8,182 nucleotides of DNA from Gammaproteobacteria bacterium (GCA_003451715.1 DMJN01000213.1:16120-24301), one strand, 5' to 3'. Positions 1 to 6,423 are shown, counted from the stretch's first letter. Notes: generated from the sequence alone by a model not told the origin. Translations and numbers: made by a program.

Positions 1-2
1 CT

Positions 3-194
3 CCCGAACAGGTAATGATGGTGGCGGCTCATCCCGGCGACCTGCGCGCGGCGGCTCGAACCGGGCTGCGCACTGCCTATGTAATCAGGCCACTCGAAAG
101 AGGGCCGGGGCGCACAGTGAACACTGACGCAGCGGGGGAATTTGATTACACAGCCACTGATTTTCTCGACCTGGCCAGGCAGCTGGGTGCCTAG
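3..194 (+). CDS. Haloacid dehalogenase type II-like HAD hydrolase, C-terminal fragment (5' end outside window)
   Basis: Only the last 63 codons are present, ending in TAG at 192-194; the gene enters from the left edge. The reading PEQVMMVAAHPGDLRAA, then GLRTAYVIRPLERGPG, and the end TATDFLDLARQLGA match the C-terminal part of type II haloacid dehalogenases (HAD superfamily). The Asp of HPGDL sits where the fourth HAD motif holds an acidic metal ligand, and GLRTAYV-RP is the usual strand after it. Family members hydrolyse 2-haloalkanoic acids in the cytoplasm through an aspartyl ester, but many relatives act on other substrates, so dehalogenase activity is an inference. The nucleophile Asp and the cap domain are not visible. 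The next gene follows after 22 bp on the same strand, suggesting co-transcription. Confidence 0.8.
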   Translation, partial: PEQVMMVAAHPGDLRAAARTGLRTAYVIRPLERGPGRTVNTDAAGEFDYTATDFLDLARQLGA

Positions 195-202
195 TGCTTG
201 CC

Positions 203-209
203 GAGGGAG
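203..209 (+). promoter_or_regulatory. Shine-Dalgarno site that sets the TTG start of the DUF2164 gene
   Basis: GAGGGAG lies 7 nt before TTG at 217-219. It is the only good ribosome binding site near the 5' end of the small reading frame. It favours this TTG over the upstream ATG at 142, which lies inside the dehalogenase gene, and over GTG at 187. Confidence 0.5.
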
Positions 210-216
210 CCTAGCC

Positions 217-462
217 TTGTCTGAGATCAAACTGGACCCCAACACAAAGCAGGAGATTGTTGGTCGCATCCAGCAGTATATGCTCGACGAGTTGCAGCTT
301 GAAGTTGGCGGTTTCGATGCACAGTTTCTGTTGGATTATTTTGCGGAACAAGTGGGTTGCTACTACTACAACCAGGGATTGGCCGATGCGTTGAAGGCCT
401 TCGAAAACAAGGTTGAAGAATTTTCCGATGTAATCTATCAGATGGAGAAAGACACCAACTGA
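217..462 (+). CDS. DUF2164 family protein
   Basis: This is a small soluble protein of 81 residues with no signal peptide or membrane segment. It matches the DUF2164 family as I know it: an N-terminal helix IKLDPNTKQEIVGRIQQYM, an acidic ELQLEVGGFDAQFLLDYFAEQVG core (residues 25-47), then the family's YNQGLADA signature (51-58) and a C-terminal helix. The function of the family is unknown to me. The frame is open back to an ATG at 142, but those 25 extra residues overlap the dehalogenase, lack family similarity and have no ribosome binding site. TTG at 217 has GAGGGAG 7 nt upstream and gives MSEIKLDP, a natural start for the family. The gene ends with TGA 5 bp from the convergent stop of the sensor kinase, with no convincing terminator between them. 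Confidence 0.85.
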   Translation: MSEIKLDPNTKQEIVGRIQQYMLDELQLEVGGFDAQFLLDYFAEQVGCYYYNQGLADALKAFENKVEEFSDVIYQMEKDTN

Positions 463-467
463 CCCTT

Positions 468-1841
468 CTAGTCCAAATTGACTCGTAAGGGTAGCCGGAT
501 GAAAAATTCACTGCCCGCATCTTTTTCTGACTTGAAGCTGATTTCCCCGCTAAGTTTTTCGATCATGCGTTTTACTATTACCATGCCGAGACCGGTGCCT
601 TCCGGTTCTTTCTCTGATCCGGGTTGTTCCCTGGCGAAATCTTGAAACATGCGCTGTTGAAATTCTTCGCTCATGCCCCGGCCAGTATCACGAATAAATA
701 TTTCGATACCGAGTCGTCTTTGAAAATAGACAGCCTTGTAACCTAGCTCAATATTGCCTTTTTCAGTGAATTTTATCGCATTGGTTAATATGTTCATCAG
801 AGCATGTTGCAGGCGAGGCTTGTCGGTTTGGACTAACAGGTTAGCAGAAGCATATTCAGTGGAGAGGTCCAATCCCTTCTCCATGGCAGAAGGGAGCAGC
901 ATGTCTTTAACTTCCGTCAGGAAATGAGACATTTCAACCAGTTCGAATTCGGGTTCAAAACTATCTGATTCCAGTTCCGCCATTTCCAGTAAATCATTGA
1001 TCAGATTGTGCAGATGGTTACTCTGCCGGATTACAGTGGACATGTGTTGTCTAGTGGGTTCGTCGAGCTTGTTGGACTGTGCCGCCAACAGGCGTTTCGA
1101 ATTTGCCAGAATCAAATGCACCGGAGTCAGGAATTCACGGGATACGTTTCTCAGGAAATCCCCCTTGGCCTTGGTTTCCATTCGAGCCTGGGCGAATTCC
1201 TCATTCATGGCGCGGATGAATTCAACCAACGAGAGCAACAACATGACAGCGGCGATCACTATCAGAGTCTGACTGATTATCGGCGCCATGGCACTGCGCT
1301 CGATGAAGTTAAATTTATAGAGAGAGAATAAACTCAGGGAGAGCAGGGTCATCGCCGAGGTGAAGAATAGAAACATAGCGACACGTGAACCTTGCAATGC
1401 GGTTACACCTGCCATGATGAAAACCGCGAATACAACCAGTACGCTGAGATAAATGATCAACGAAACATTCTCACTGCTGATTAGATCGAAAGGGATAATC
1501 AGGAAATAGAGGCCCACCGGCAGCATCGCGTAAGTCAGGAAGCGTAATACGATCTCCACGGAACCTTTGAAACGGCTGGTTAGACTCAGTGATTGACCGA
1601 GGAGGCAGAAACTCGCTACCACTACAGCGGCTGAAATATAAGCGGCGCGGTTATTAAATTCTCCATAGCTCCCCCACAGCCAGAGCCGGCCCATGCCTGA
1701 TTGGGCGAGGAAATATGCAATCCATCCACCAAAAAAGAGGGTATAACCAAAAAATTGCTTGTCGCGCATAAAAAAGAAAAAGACTGAGCATGCACAGAAA
1801 CACATTAGAAAGAAGGCAAAGAAAGCCCCGAAGAACGCCAA
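468..1841 (-). CDS. 7TM membrane domain plus histidine kinase core of a split 7TMR-DISM sensor kinase; H-box His replaced by Arg
   Basis: This 457-codon frame starts at TTG 1841 and ends at TAG 468-470. Residues 1-210 form about seven hydrophobic helices (near 3-24, 30-50, 66-85, 96-118, 126-148, 153-175, 184-209), matching the 7TMR-DISM membrane domain. A HisKA-like dimerisation region (about 220-292) and an HATPase_c domain (about 335-455) follow. ATP-binding motifs look complete: N-box N350/N354, G1 DTGRG from D385, and G2 GTGLG at 415-419. The H-box reads FLRNVSREFLTP. The phosphoacceptor His is Arg235 (codon CGT; CAT to CGT is one transition), while the following Glu and the Thr-Pro are kept. 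No receiver domain or response regulator gene is seen. The frame is continuous with the upstream sensor-domain frame and separated from it by one TAG. Neither TTG 1841 nor the first ATG (1805) has a Shine-Dalgarno site. It could be the 3' half of a pseudogene, a reinitiation product or a readthrough product. Confidence 0.8.
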   Translation of the reverse strand: MAFFGAFFAFFLMCFCACSVFFFFMRDKQFFGYTLFFGGWIAYFLAQSGMGRLWLWGSYGEFNNRAAYISAAVVVASFCLLGQSLSLTSRFKGSVEIVLRFLTYAMLPVGLYFLIIPFDLISSENVSLIIYLSVLVVFAVFIMAGVTALQGSRVAMFLFFTSAMTLLSLSLFSLYKFNFIERSAMAPIISQTLIVIAAVMLLLSLVEFIRAMNEEFAQARMETKAKGDFLRNVSREFLTPVHLILANSKRLLAAQSNKLDEPTRQHMSTVIRQSNHLHNLINDLLEMAELESDSFEPEFELVEMSHFLTEVKDMLLPSAMEKGLDLSTEYASANLLVQTDKPRLQHALMNILTNAIKFTEKGNIELGYKAVYFQRRLGIEIFIRDTGRGMSEEFQQRMFQDFAREQPGSEKEPEGTGLGMVIVKRMIEKLSGEISFKSEKDAGSEFFIRLPLRVNLD

Positions 1842-1847
1842 TTGGTT

Positions 1848-1850
1848 CTA
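1848..1850 (-). other. In-frame amber codon splitting the sensor kinase gene
   Basis: On the minus strand the reading is CGT AAT CAA TAG AAC CAA TTG GCG. The frames on either side are in the same phase and join sensor domain to first membrane helix as in an ordinary 7TMR-DISM kinase. A single CAG to TAG change would create it. An NQ dipeptide flanks the stop on both sides. The codon before it is CAA. TAG also ends the kinase, peptidase and dehalogenase frames in this window, so it is a working stop codon here. Confidence 0.9.
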
Positions 1851-2432
1851 TTGATTACGGGCCAGATCAGACATTGTGGTGAGCGTTAATGGAATCTCAA
1901 CACCCGATTGAGAATAGGTGCGGAAGAACAGGCGGGTTTGTTGATTTGCGGTGGCTATTTCATAAGCTACGACTGGAAACCTGTAGGGTTGATCGAGTTC
2001 CGATACTGCAATCGTATCACCGGCCACCTTATGAACAACCACTTCCTCGGGTTGTACAAAATAGAAGTCGATACGATCCAATCCCGGACTATCCATGCTT
2101 AAGACCAGCTTTTCATTCAGCGCCTCATCCACGGAGATGACGATGGAGAACCAGTGTGCGGATTCCGACAGTCCAAAGGTAGGGATAACTTGTGTCGAGC
2201 GCTGCCACTGAATATCAGGCGCCATGATATCTTCCAGGGTAAGCTCGGTACTCACATCTTCGAAATGATCCAGGTAAAGACCCAACGCCACCGGTAGCTG
2301 ATTTTGGCTTATATTGAGTTCGGCGGAAGAAACGCCTCCGCTGATAAGGAGTGCAGCAACGAGCACCAGAGCAAGCTGGTACGAGCGATTTAAACTAGCC
2401 GATGTATTAAGAAGTAGCCACGTGTAATACAC
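1848..2432 (-). CDS. Periplasmic DISMED2 sensor domain (N-terminal part of split 7TMR-DISM sensor kinase)
   Basis: The 194-codon product begins at GTG 2432. Residues 1-37 look like a Sec signal peptide: Arg16, a hydrophobic stretch LALVLVAALLISGG, and a likely cut after SSA (residue 37), leaving about 157 residues. Residues about 48-186 fit the 7TMR-DISM extracellular domain 2, a beta-rich jelly-roll-like sensor fold. Recognisable landmarks are ESAHWFSIVI, PGLDRIDFYFV, YRFPV and LFFRTYSQSGVEIPLTL. The family is thought to bind small ligands such as carbohydrates; the ligand here is unknown. In normal members the chain continues straight into the first membrane helix, but here it stops at TAG 1848-1850 just before that helix. 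If made alone it would be a soluble periplasmic protein. No better start is available upstream in frame; an AGGA lies 12 nt before GTG, rather far. Confidence 0.75.
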   Translation of the reverse strand: MYYTWLLLNTSASLNRSYQLALVLVAALLISGGVSSAELNISQNQLPVALGLYLDHFEDVSTELTLEDIMAPDIQWQRSTQVIPTFGLSESAHWFSIVISVDEALNEKLVLSMDSPGLDRIDFYFVQPEEVVVHKVAGDTIAVSELDQPYRFPVVAYEIATANQQTRLFFRTYSQSGVEIPLTLTTMSDLARNQ

Positions 2433-2467
2433 GGGTATGAAAGTTCCTGAGTTGAAGAAACCGCTGC

Positions 2468-2494
2468 ATTATAAGGTATGCCAGCGCTCTGCAA
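2468..2494 (-). promoter_or_regulatory. Predicted sigma70 promoter for the sensor kinase gene
   Basis: On the minus strand there is a perfect -10 TATAAT (2473 to 2468). A poor -35 TTGCAG (2494 to 2489) lies at a short 15 bp spacing. Transcription would start near 2461, giving a leader of about 28 nt before GTG 2432. The -10 is strong evidence by itself; the -35 is weak. A 6-bp inverted repeat, CGCTGC at 2462-2467 and GCAGCG at 2495-2500, encloses the site and may be chance. Confidence 0.45.
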
Positions 2495-2560
2495 GCAGCG
2501 AAATGGGTAAACTAGGGAAAATTTCGATCAATGCAGGGTTTTGAGTACGGCAGGGATTGG

Positions 2561-2589
2561 TTGACTAAATCTCACAACCGTGTGAAATT
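2561..2589 (+). promoter_or_regulatory. Possible promoter of the M3 peptidase gene
   Basis: TTGACT at 2561-2566 matches the -35 consensus in five of six bases. At 17 bp spacing comes GAAATT (2584-2589), a weak -10 with a TG at 2581-2582 as in extended -10 promoters. At 16 bp spacing the alternative TATAAT-like box is GAAAT preceded by T. The -10 match is poor, so this is tentative. The leader would be about 30-40 nt. Confidence 0.25.
2568..2589. promoter_or_regulatory. Operator-like palindrome upstream of the peptidase
   Basis: Nine-base arms AATCTCACA (2568-2576) and TGTGAAATT (2581-2589) are complementary at eight of nine positions around a 4-base spacer ACCG. The palindrome covers the spacer and -10 region of the possible peptidase promoter, where a repressor would block RNA polymerase. 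Its half-sites point the opposite way from a CRP site (TGTGA-N6-TCACA), so it is not a standard CRP box. The regulator is unknown. Confidence 0.35.
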
Positions 2590-2631
2590 GCGGGCTATCA
2601 ACTGACGGCTGCCCACTGCGTGCGTAACGCT

Positions 2632-4815
2632 ATGATTATAAGATTACCCAAACCAGTTTTAATGACGGTGTTCTGCGCTCTATTATCCGCTTGCAGTGAA
2701 ACTGAACAAACAGCAGATCCCACTAGCTTAGCAGCCGAGGACTCAGGATTGTCTACATCTGAAGTAGCACCGGTTTCAACTAATCCGTTTTTTGCCGAGA
2801 GCCAGCTGTACCTGAATTATCCGCCTTTCGATCAAATCGAAAATGCTCATTACCTGCCAGCATTTCTGCGCGGTATGGCGGAACAGTCCGCCGAAATTGA
2901 AGCCATTGCACAACAGAGTGAGCCTGCAACATTCACGAACACCATTGTTGCCATGGAGCTCTCAGGGCAGCTGTTAAATCGTACAGCCAACGTTTTCTTT
3001 GCGATGTCCAGTGCCCATACCAATGACGAAATCCGTGCACTCGAACAACAACTCGCACCGCAACTCGCAGCCCATGATGACAGCATCATGCTGAACCGCG
3101 AACTCTTCGGCAGAATTAGCAGGCTCTATGAACAACGTGAGGAGCTCGCACTCGATGCCCAATCGATCAGGTTGTTGGAAGAGTATTACAGTGATTTCGT
3201 GCGGGCCGGTGCGGCCTTATCCGTGGACCAGCAGCAACGCATGAAAGAACTCAATGCACAAATTGCCACACTGCAGACTCGTTACAGCCAGCAAATCCTC
3301 AGTGAGATGAATGAGCTTGCAATTTTGGTCGATAGCCGGGAAGAATTGACAGGGCTGGATGAATCCCTGGTCGCCGCTGCCGAAGCCGAGGCTGATGAAC
3401 GAGGGCTGCAGGGCAGATTCGTAATACCTCTACTTAATACCAGTGGCCAACCGGCTCTGGCTTCGCTGCAGAACCGCGCTGTGCGTGAAAGAATGCACAA
3501 CACATCACTGTCCAGAGGAAACCGGGGAGGTGAATTCGATAATCGTGGATTGCTGGTAGATATTTTGCGGCTGCGGGCCGAGCGTGCCCAGCTGCTCGGC
3601 TTTGAGAATCATGCCCACTATATCCTGGAAGACCGTACGGCCCAGACAGTAGCTGCAGTTAATGGGCGACTCGCGGAACTTACGCCACCGGCAGTGGCCA
3701 ATGCCAGGCGTGAAGCGGCAGACCTGCAGCAGATGATCTACGACGAGGGGGCGGATTTCGATCTCGCCGCATGGGATTGGGATTTTTATACTGAAAAAGT
3801 ACGCGCAGCGCGTTACGAATTTGATGAAAGCCAATTGCGTCCTTACTTCGAATTGAACAACGTTTTACAGCGAGGCGTATTCTTCGCTGCGGAAAAGCTC
3901 TATGGGATCAGCTTTGAAGAGCGCACCGACTTACCGGTCTACCAGGAAGATGTCAGGGTGTTCGAAGTCTTTGATGCAGTGGGAACCACACTGGCCTTGT
4001 TCATAGCCGATTACTACGCCCGGCCCAGCAAGCGGGGCGGAGCCTGGATGGGTTCCTACATCTTGCAGAGCGATTTGCTGAATACCCAACCCATCCTGGC
4101 TAATCATCTCAATATCACCGAGCCGACCGGCAATGAAGCAACACTGCTGAGTTTCGATGAAGTGAACACACTATTTCACGAGTTTGGTCATGCATTACAT
4201 GGCATGTTTTCAAATGTGGAGTATCCATACTTTTCAGGAACTCGAGTGCCTAGAGATTTTGTAGAATATCCCAGTCAGGTTAATGAAATGTGGGCGACCT
4301 GGCCCGAAGTACTGGCCAACTATGCCATTCACTACCAGACTGGAGAGCCCATGCCAGAAGAACTGCTGGATAAGGTGCTCTCTTCGCAGAAATTTAACCA
4401 GGGCTTCGCAACTACCGAATACCTGAGCGCATCAATTCTCGATCAGGCTCTGCACCAACTGGCTCCGGATGAAGTTCCAGATGCTGATCAGGTGATGCAG
4501 TTTGAATCTGAAATCCTTGAGGCTGCCGGAGTAGCAATGCCCGAGATTCCACCACGTTATCGCAGCACTTATTTCAATCATATTATGGGTGGCTATTCGG
4601 CGGGCTACTACTCTTACATCTGGAGTGAGGTTCTCGATGCCGATTCCGTCGAATGGTTTAAGGAAAATGGAGGCCTGACAAGACAGAACGGAGACCATTT
4701 CAGGCGCACGCTTTTATCCCGGGGAGCCAGTGAGGGTGCGATGGTTCTGTTCAGGAATTTTCGAGGGCGTGATGCCGATATAACACCATTGCTGGAAAGG
4801 CGCGGACTGAACTAG
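2632..4815 (+). CDS. M3 family metallopeptidase, peptidyl-dipeptidase Dcp-like, predicted lipoprotein
   Basis: A protein of 727 residues from ATG 2632, ending in TAG. It begins with a lipoprotein signal peptide: basic residues R4 and K7, hydrophobic core, lipobox LSAC with Cys21. Ser at the following position suggests outer-membrane sorting. A polar linker to about residue 55 leads into the helical M3 fold. The zinc site is HEFGH (H516, E517, H520), with a third ligand Glu541, 25 residues after the second His, in PRDFVEYPSQVNEMW. The C-terminal GGYSAGYYSYIWSEVLDAD is characteristic of the Dcp/oligopeptidase A group. Such enzymes remove C-terminal dipeptides or cut short peptides; exposure on the periplasmic side is inferred from the lipobox. 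Dcp itself is not always lipidated, so a scavenging or peptide-turnover role is an inference. GTG 2620 would add four residues; neither start has a clear Shine-Dalgarno site, and ATG was chosen for codon and signal-peptide length. The gene converges on holA with 36 bp between. Confidence 0.9.
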   Translation: MIIRLPKPVLMTVFCALLSACSETEQTADPTSLAAEDSGLSTSEVAPVSTNPFFAESQLYLNYPPFDQIENAHYLPAFLRGMAEQSAEIEAIAQQSEPATFTNTIVAMELSGQLLNRTANVFFAMSSAHTNDEIRALEQQLAPQLAAHDDSIMLNRELFGRISRLYEQREELALDAQSIRLLEEYYSDFVRAGAALSVDQQQRMKELNAQIATLQTRYSQQILSEMNELAILVDSREELTGLDESLVAAAEAEADERGLQGRFVIPLLNTSGQPALASLQNRAVRERMHNTSLSRGNRGGEFDNRGLLVDILRLRAERAQLLGFENHAHYILEDRTAQTVAAVNGRLAELTPPAVANARREAADLQQMIYDEGADFDLAAWDWDFYTEKVRAARYEFDESQLRPYFELNNVLQRGVFFAAEKLYGISFEERTDLPVYQEDVRVFEVFDAVGTTLALFIADYYARPSKRGGAWMGSYILQSDLLNTQPILANHLNITEPTGNEATLLSFDEVNTLFHEFGHALHGMFSNVEYPYFSGTRVPRDFVEYPSQVNEMWATWPEVLANYAIHYQTGEPMPEELLDKVLSSQKFNQGFATTEYLSASILDQALHQLAPDEVPDADQVMQFESEILEAAGVAMPEIPPRYRSTYFNHIMGGYSAGYYSYIWSEVLDADSVEWFKENGGLTRQNGDHFRRTLLSRGASEGAMVLFRNFRGRDADITPLLERRGLN

Positions 4816-4851
4816 GGCCCCTCAATTCCCAGATTGATTCAATTCCGGCGA

Positions 4852-5898
4852 TCAGGTGAATTGTCGCAGGGTAGCCGTTTGCTGACCACTGATTCGCAAC
4901 AATAGCAGGCTCAGCTCATCCCAGGTATTGGCCCTCGACATGCCCTTAATCGACTGGTCGATGAGTCGGGCATGGTCCAGAAATTGCCACACCTGCCCTG
5001 TATCAATTCGTTCCAGCGCGTTGCCCACCGCCCGTTTGCGATTAAACCAGACATGGGCTGTTTGCATTATCGCGTTAACACCCTGGCCCTGTTGCTTTTT
5101 CTCTATCATCGGTAACAGACCGCGTAGCTCTCGGGTAATTGCCCCCACTATTGGGAGCGGAAAGATTCCTTCGGCACGCAATGCCATCAAAATCTTTTGT
5201 GAACGTACTGCGTCCCCCAATAGGGCGGCGTCAACCAACTGATACACGTTGTAGCGCGAGCTGTCTGCCACGACCTGCATGACGGTATTAACGTCCAGCT
5301 GCAGTGGAGATTTTTCGTCGGGCTTGGCCAGCAGTTTAAGTTTCTCGATTTCCTGCATGGCCGCCAGCAAATTGCCTTCTACTTTGTTTGCCAGCAATTC
5401 CAGCGCATCCGGGGCGGCATTAATTCCTTCTCGAATCAGCCGTTGAGCCAGCCAGGCGCCCAGACCCTCTCTATTGATGGGCCAGATCTGTACAAACGCT
5501 CCATTGGCTTCGATGGCCTTAAACCACTTGGTTTTTGCGGTACCACTTTCCAGCCTGGGGCTGATGATAAGCAGAAGAATATCCGGGCTGGGTTCATTAA
5601 GGTAATCAAGCAGCGCCTTGCGGCCGACATCTTCCAGCATGGCGCTATTGAGCCGACATTCGACAATTTTCTGCTGGGAGAATAAGGAAAGATTACCCAC
5701 GGCATGGGAAAAATGTTGCCAGTCGAAACTGCGATCCACATTGAATACTTCACGCTCGAGAAAGCCCTGTTCGCGAAAGTGAAGGCGGATCTGATCGGCG
5801 GCCTCCTGCATGAGCAGCGTTTCATCACCGGATAGCCAGTACAGCGCAAGCCGCTGATTGTTGAGAGTGCGGTTGAGTTGCTCAGGCTTGATTTTCAC
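4852..5898 (-). CDS. holA: DNA polymerase III subunit delta
   Basis: The protein has 348 residues; the Escherichia coli protein is 343. Delta is the clamp-loader subunit that opens the beta sliding clamp. The start MKIKPEQLNRTLNN, followed by ALYWLSGDETLLMQEAAD, aligns well with the family's N-terminus. LSLFSQQK at about residues 70-77 carries the Leu-Phe pair (L72, F73) that in the Escherichia coli protein inserts into the beta clamp. EGNLLAAMQEIEKLKLL at about 174-190 is the typical helical segment of the second domain, and a helical collar domain follows. The start is GTG 5898; an in-frame stop lies 15 bp upstream (the lptE stop itself), so no longer start is possible, and no clear ribosome binding site precedes it. 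Translational coupling to lptE is likely. Confidence 0.95.
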   Translation of the reverse strand: MKIKPEQLNRTLNNQRLALYWLSGDETLLMQEAADQIRLHFREQGFLEREVFNVDRSFDWQHFSHAVGNLSLFSQQKIVECRLNSAMLEDVGRKALLDYLNEPSPDILLLIISPRLESGTAKTKWFKAIEANGAFVQIWPINREGLGAWLAQRLIREGINAAPDALELLANKVEGNLLAAMQEIEKLKLLAKPDEKSPLQLDVNTVMQVVADSSRYNVYQLVDAALLGDAVRSQKILMALRAEGIFPLPIVGAITRELRGLLPMIEKKQQGQGVNAIMQTAHVWFNRKRAVGNALERIDTGQVWQFLDHARLIDQSIKGMSRANTWDELSLLLLRISGQQTATLRQFT

Positions 5899-5913
5899 TG
5901 GCGCGCTAGAAGA

Positions 5914-6420
5914 TCAGCTGCCGGCCGCTTGCAGTCTGCGCATGAGCTGATTGACCAATTCCCGCCTCATCTCGGCAGCTATAATTTCAACTTCTTCCCG
6001 GTTGCCGGATATGTTTGCGATATCTTCGAAATAGGTTCGTTCGACGAACAGCGTTTCCGGCTCGATGAGTATCTGCTCGCCTCTGCCCAGGGCTATATCC
6101 ACGGACAAGCGCATTTCGTATTGAGAGGCCCTAGCCCTGGGATTCACTGTGACAGGACGGCTAACCACCCGTTCATCGCTAATCGACAGCAGGGCCTGAC
6201 CGGCCGCAGGTTCGATGCTATCCACCAGTTCAACGGCAACATCTGATACATCCAGGCTGCGTCGCAACAAACGGGAAAATTCACTGTTGGGCTGTTGAGA
6301 GATTAACTGGATGGAACTGAACTGTGAGGAAATAACATCGCCACCACGTAGAGTGAATCCACAAGCACTCAAACTGAGTATCCAGACACCAAGTAACAAG
6401 AATTGTAGTGGACGCTGCAT
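5914..6420 (-). CDS. lptE: LPS-assembly lipoprotein LptE
   Basis: The protein has 168 residues and a lipoprotein signal peptide: R3, hydrophobic core FLLLGVWILSL, lipobox LSAC with Cys20. CGFTLRG directly after the lipid site is the hallmark of LptE (formerly RlpB). Gly after the Cys fits outer-membrane sorting. LptE plugs the LptD barrel and delivers lipopolysaccharide to the cell surface. The rest has the expected alternating strands and a C-terminal helix (IIAAEMRRELVNQLMRRLQAA). It starts with ATG 3 bp after the leuS stop and ends 15 bp before holA, the common gammaproteobacterial gene order. The length is normal and nothing is missing. Confidence 0.93.
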   Translation of the reverse strand: MQRPLQFLLLGVWILSLSACGFTLRGGDVISSQFSSIQLISQQPNSEFSRLLRRSLDVSDVAVELVDSIEPAAGQALLSISDERVVSRPVTVNPRARASQYEMRLSVDIALGRGEQILIEPETLFVERTYFEDIANISGNREEVEIIAAEMRRELVNQLMRRLQAAGS

Positions 6421-6423
6421 AAT

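Larger units (their letters stand above)
2433..2619. other. Divergent intergenic region between sensor kinase and peptidase
   Basis: This stretch of 187 bp has no coding potential that I can support. It carries the kinase promoter on its left side, and a possible peptidase promoter with an overlapping palindrome at 2561-2589 on its right. The left part is AT-rich. No terminator-like hairpin with a T-run is seen, as expected between divergent genes. Confidence 0.6.

Noticed and set aside
462..492. Inverted repeat ACCCTT / AAGGGT at the convergent ends of DUF2164 and the kinase gene
   Set aside because: The stem is only 6 bp with a 19-base loop and no T-run; it is too weak to call a terminator.
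227..520. A 97-codon minus-strand open frame across the DUF2164 gene and the kinase 3' end
   Set aside because: It is antisense to a recognised family protein, has low-complexity Arg/Ser/Pro content and no ribosome binding site.
1769..1775. mRNA heptamer UUUUUUA in the kinase gene, resembling a -1 frameshift site
   Set aside because: The reading phase is UUU UUU AUG, not U UUU UUA, and both flanking parts are already in one frame, so no frameshift is needed.
4816..4851. Short convergent gap between peptidase and holA, searched for a bidirectional terminator
   Set aside because: It contains the palindrome GGGCCC and a direct repeat CAATTCC, but no stable hairpin followed by a T-run.
5436..5849. 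A 137-codon open frame on the minus strand inside holA
   Set aside because: It is a shifted reading of holA with no family features; holA is well supported in its own frame over its full length.
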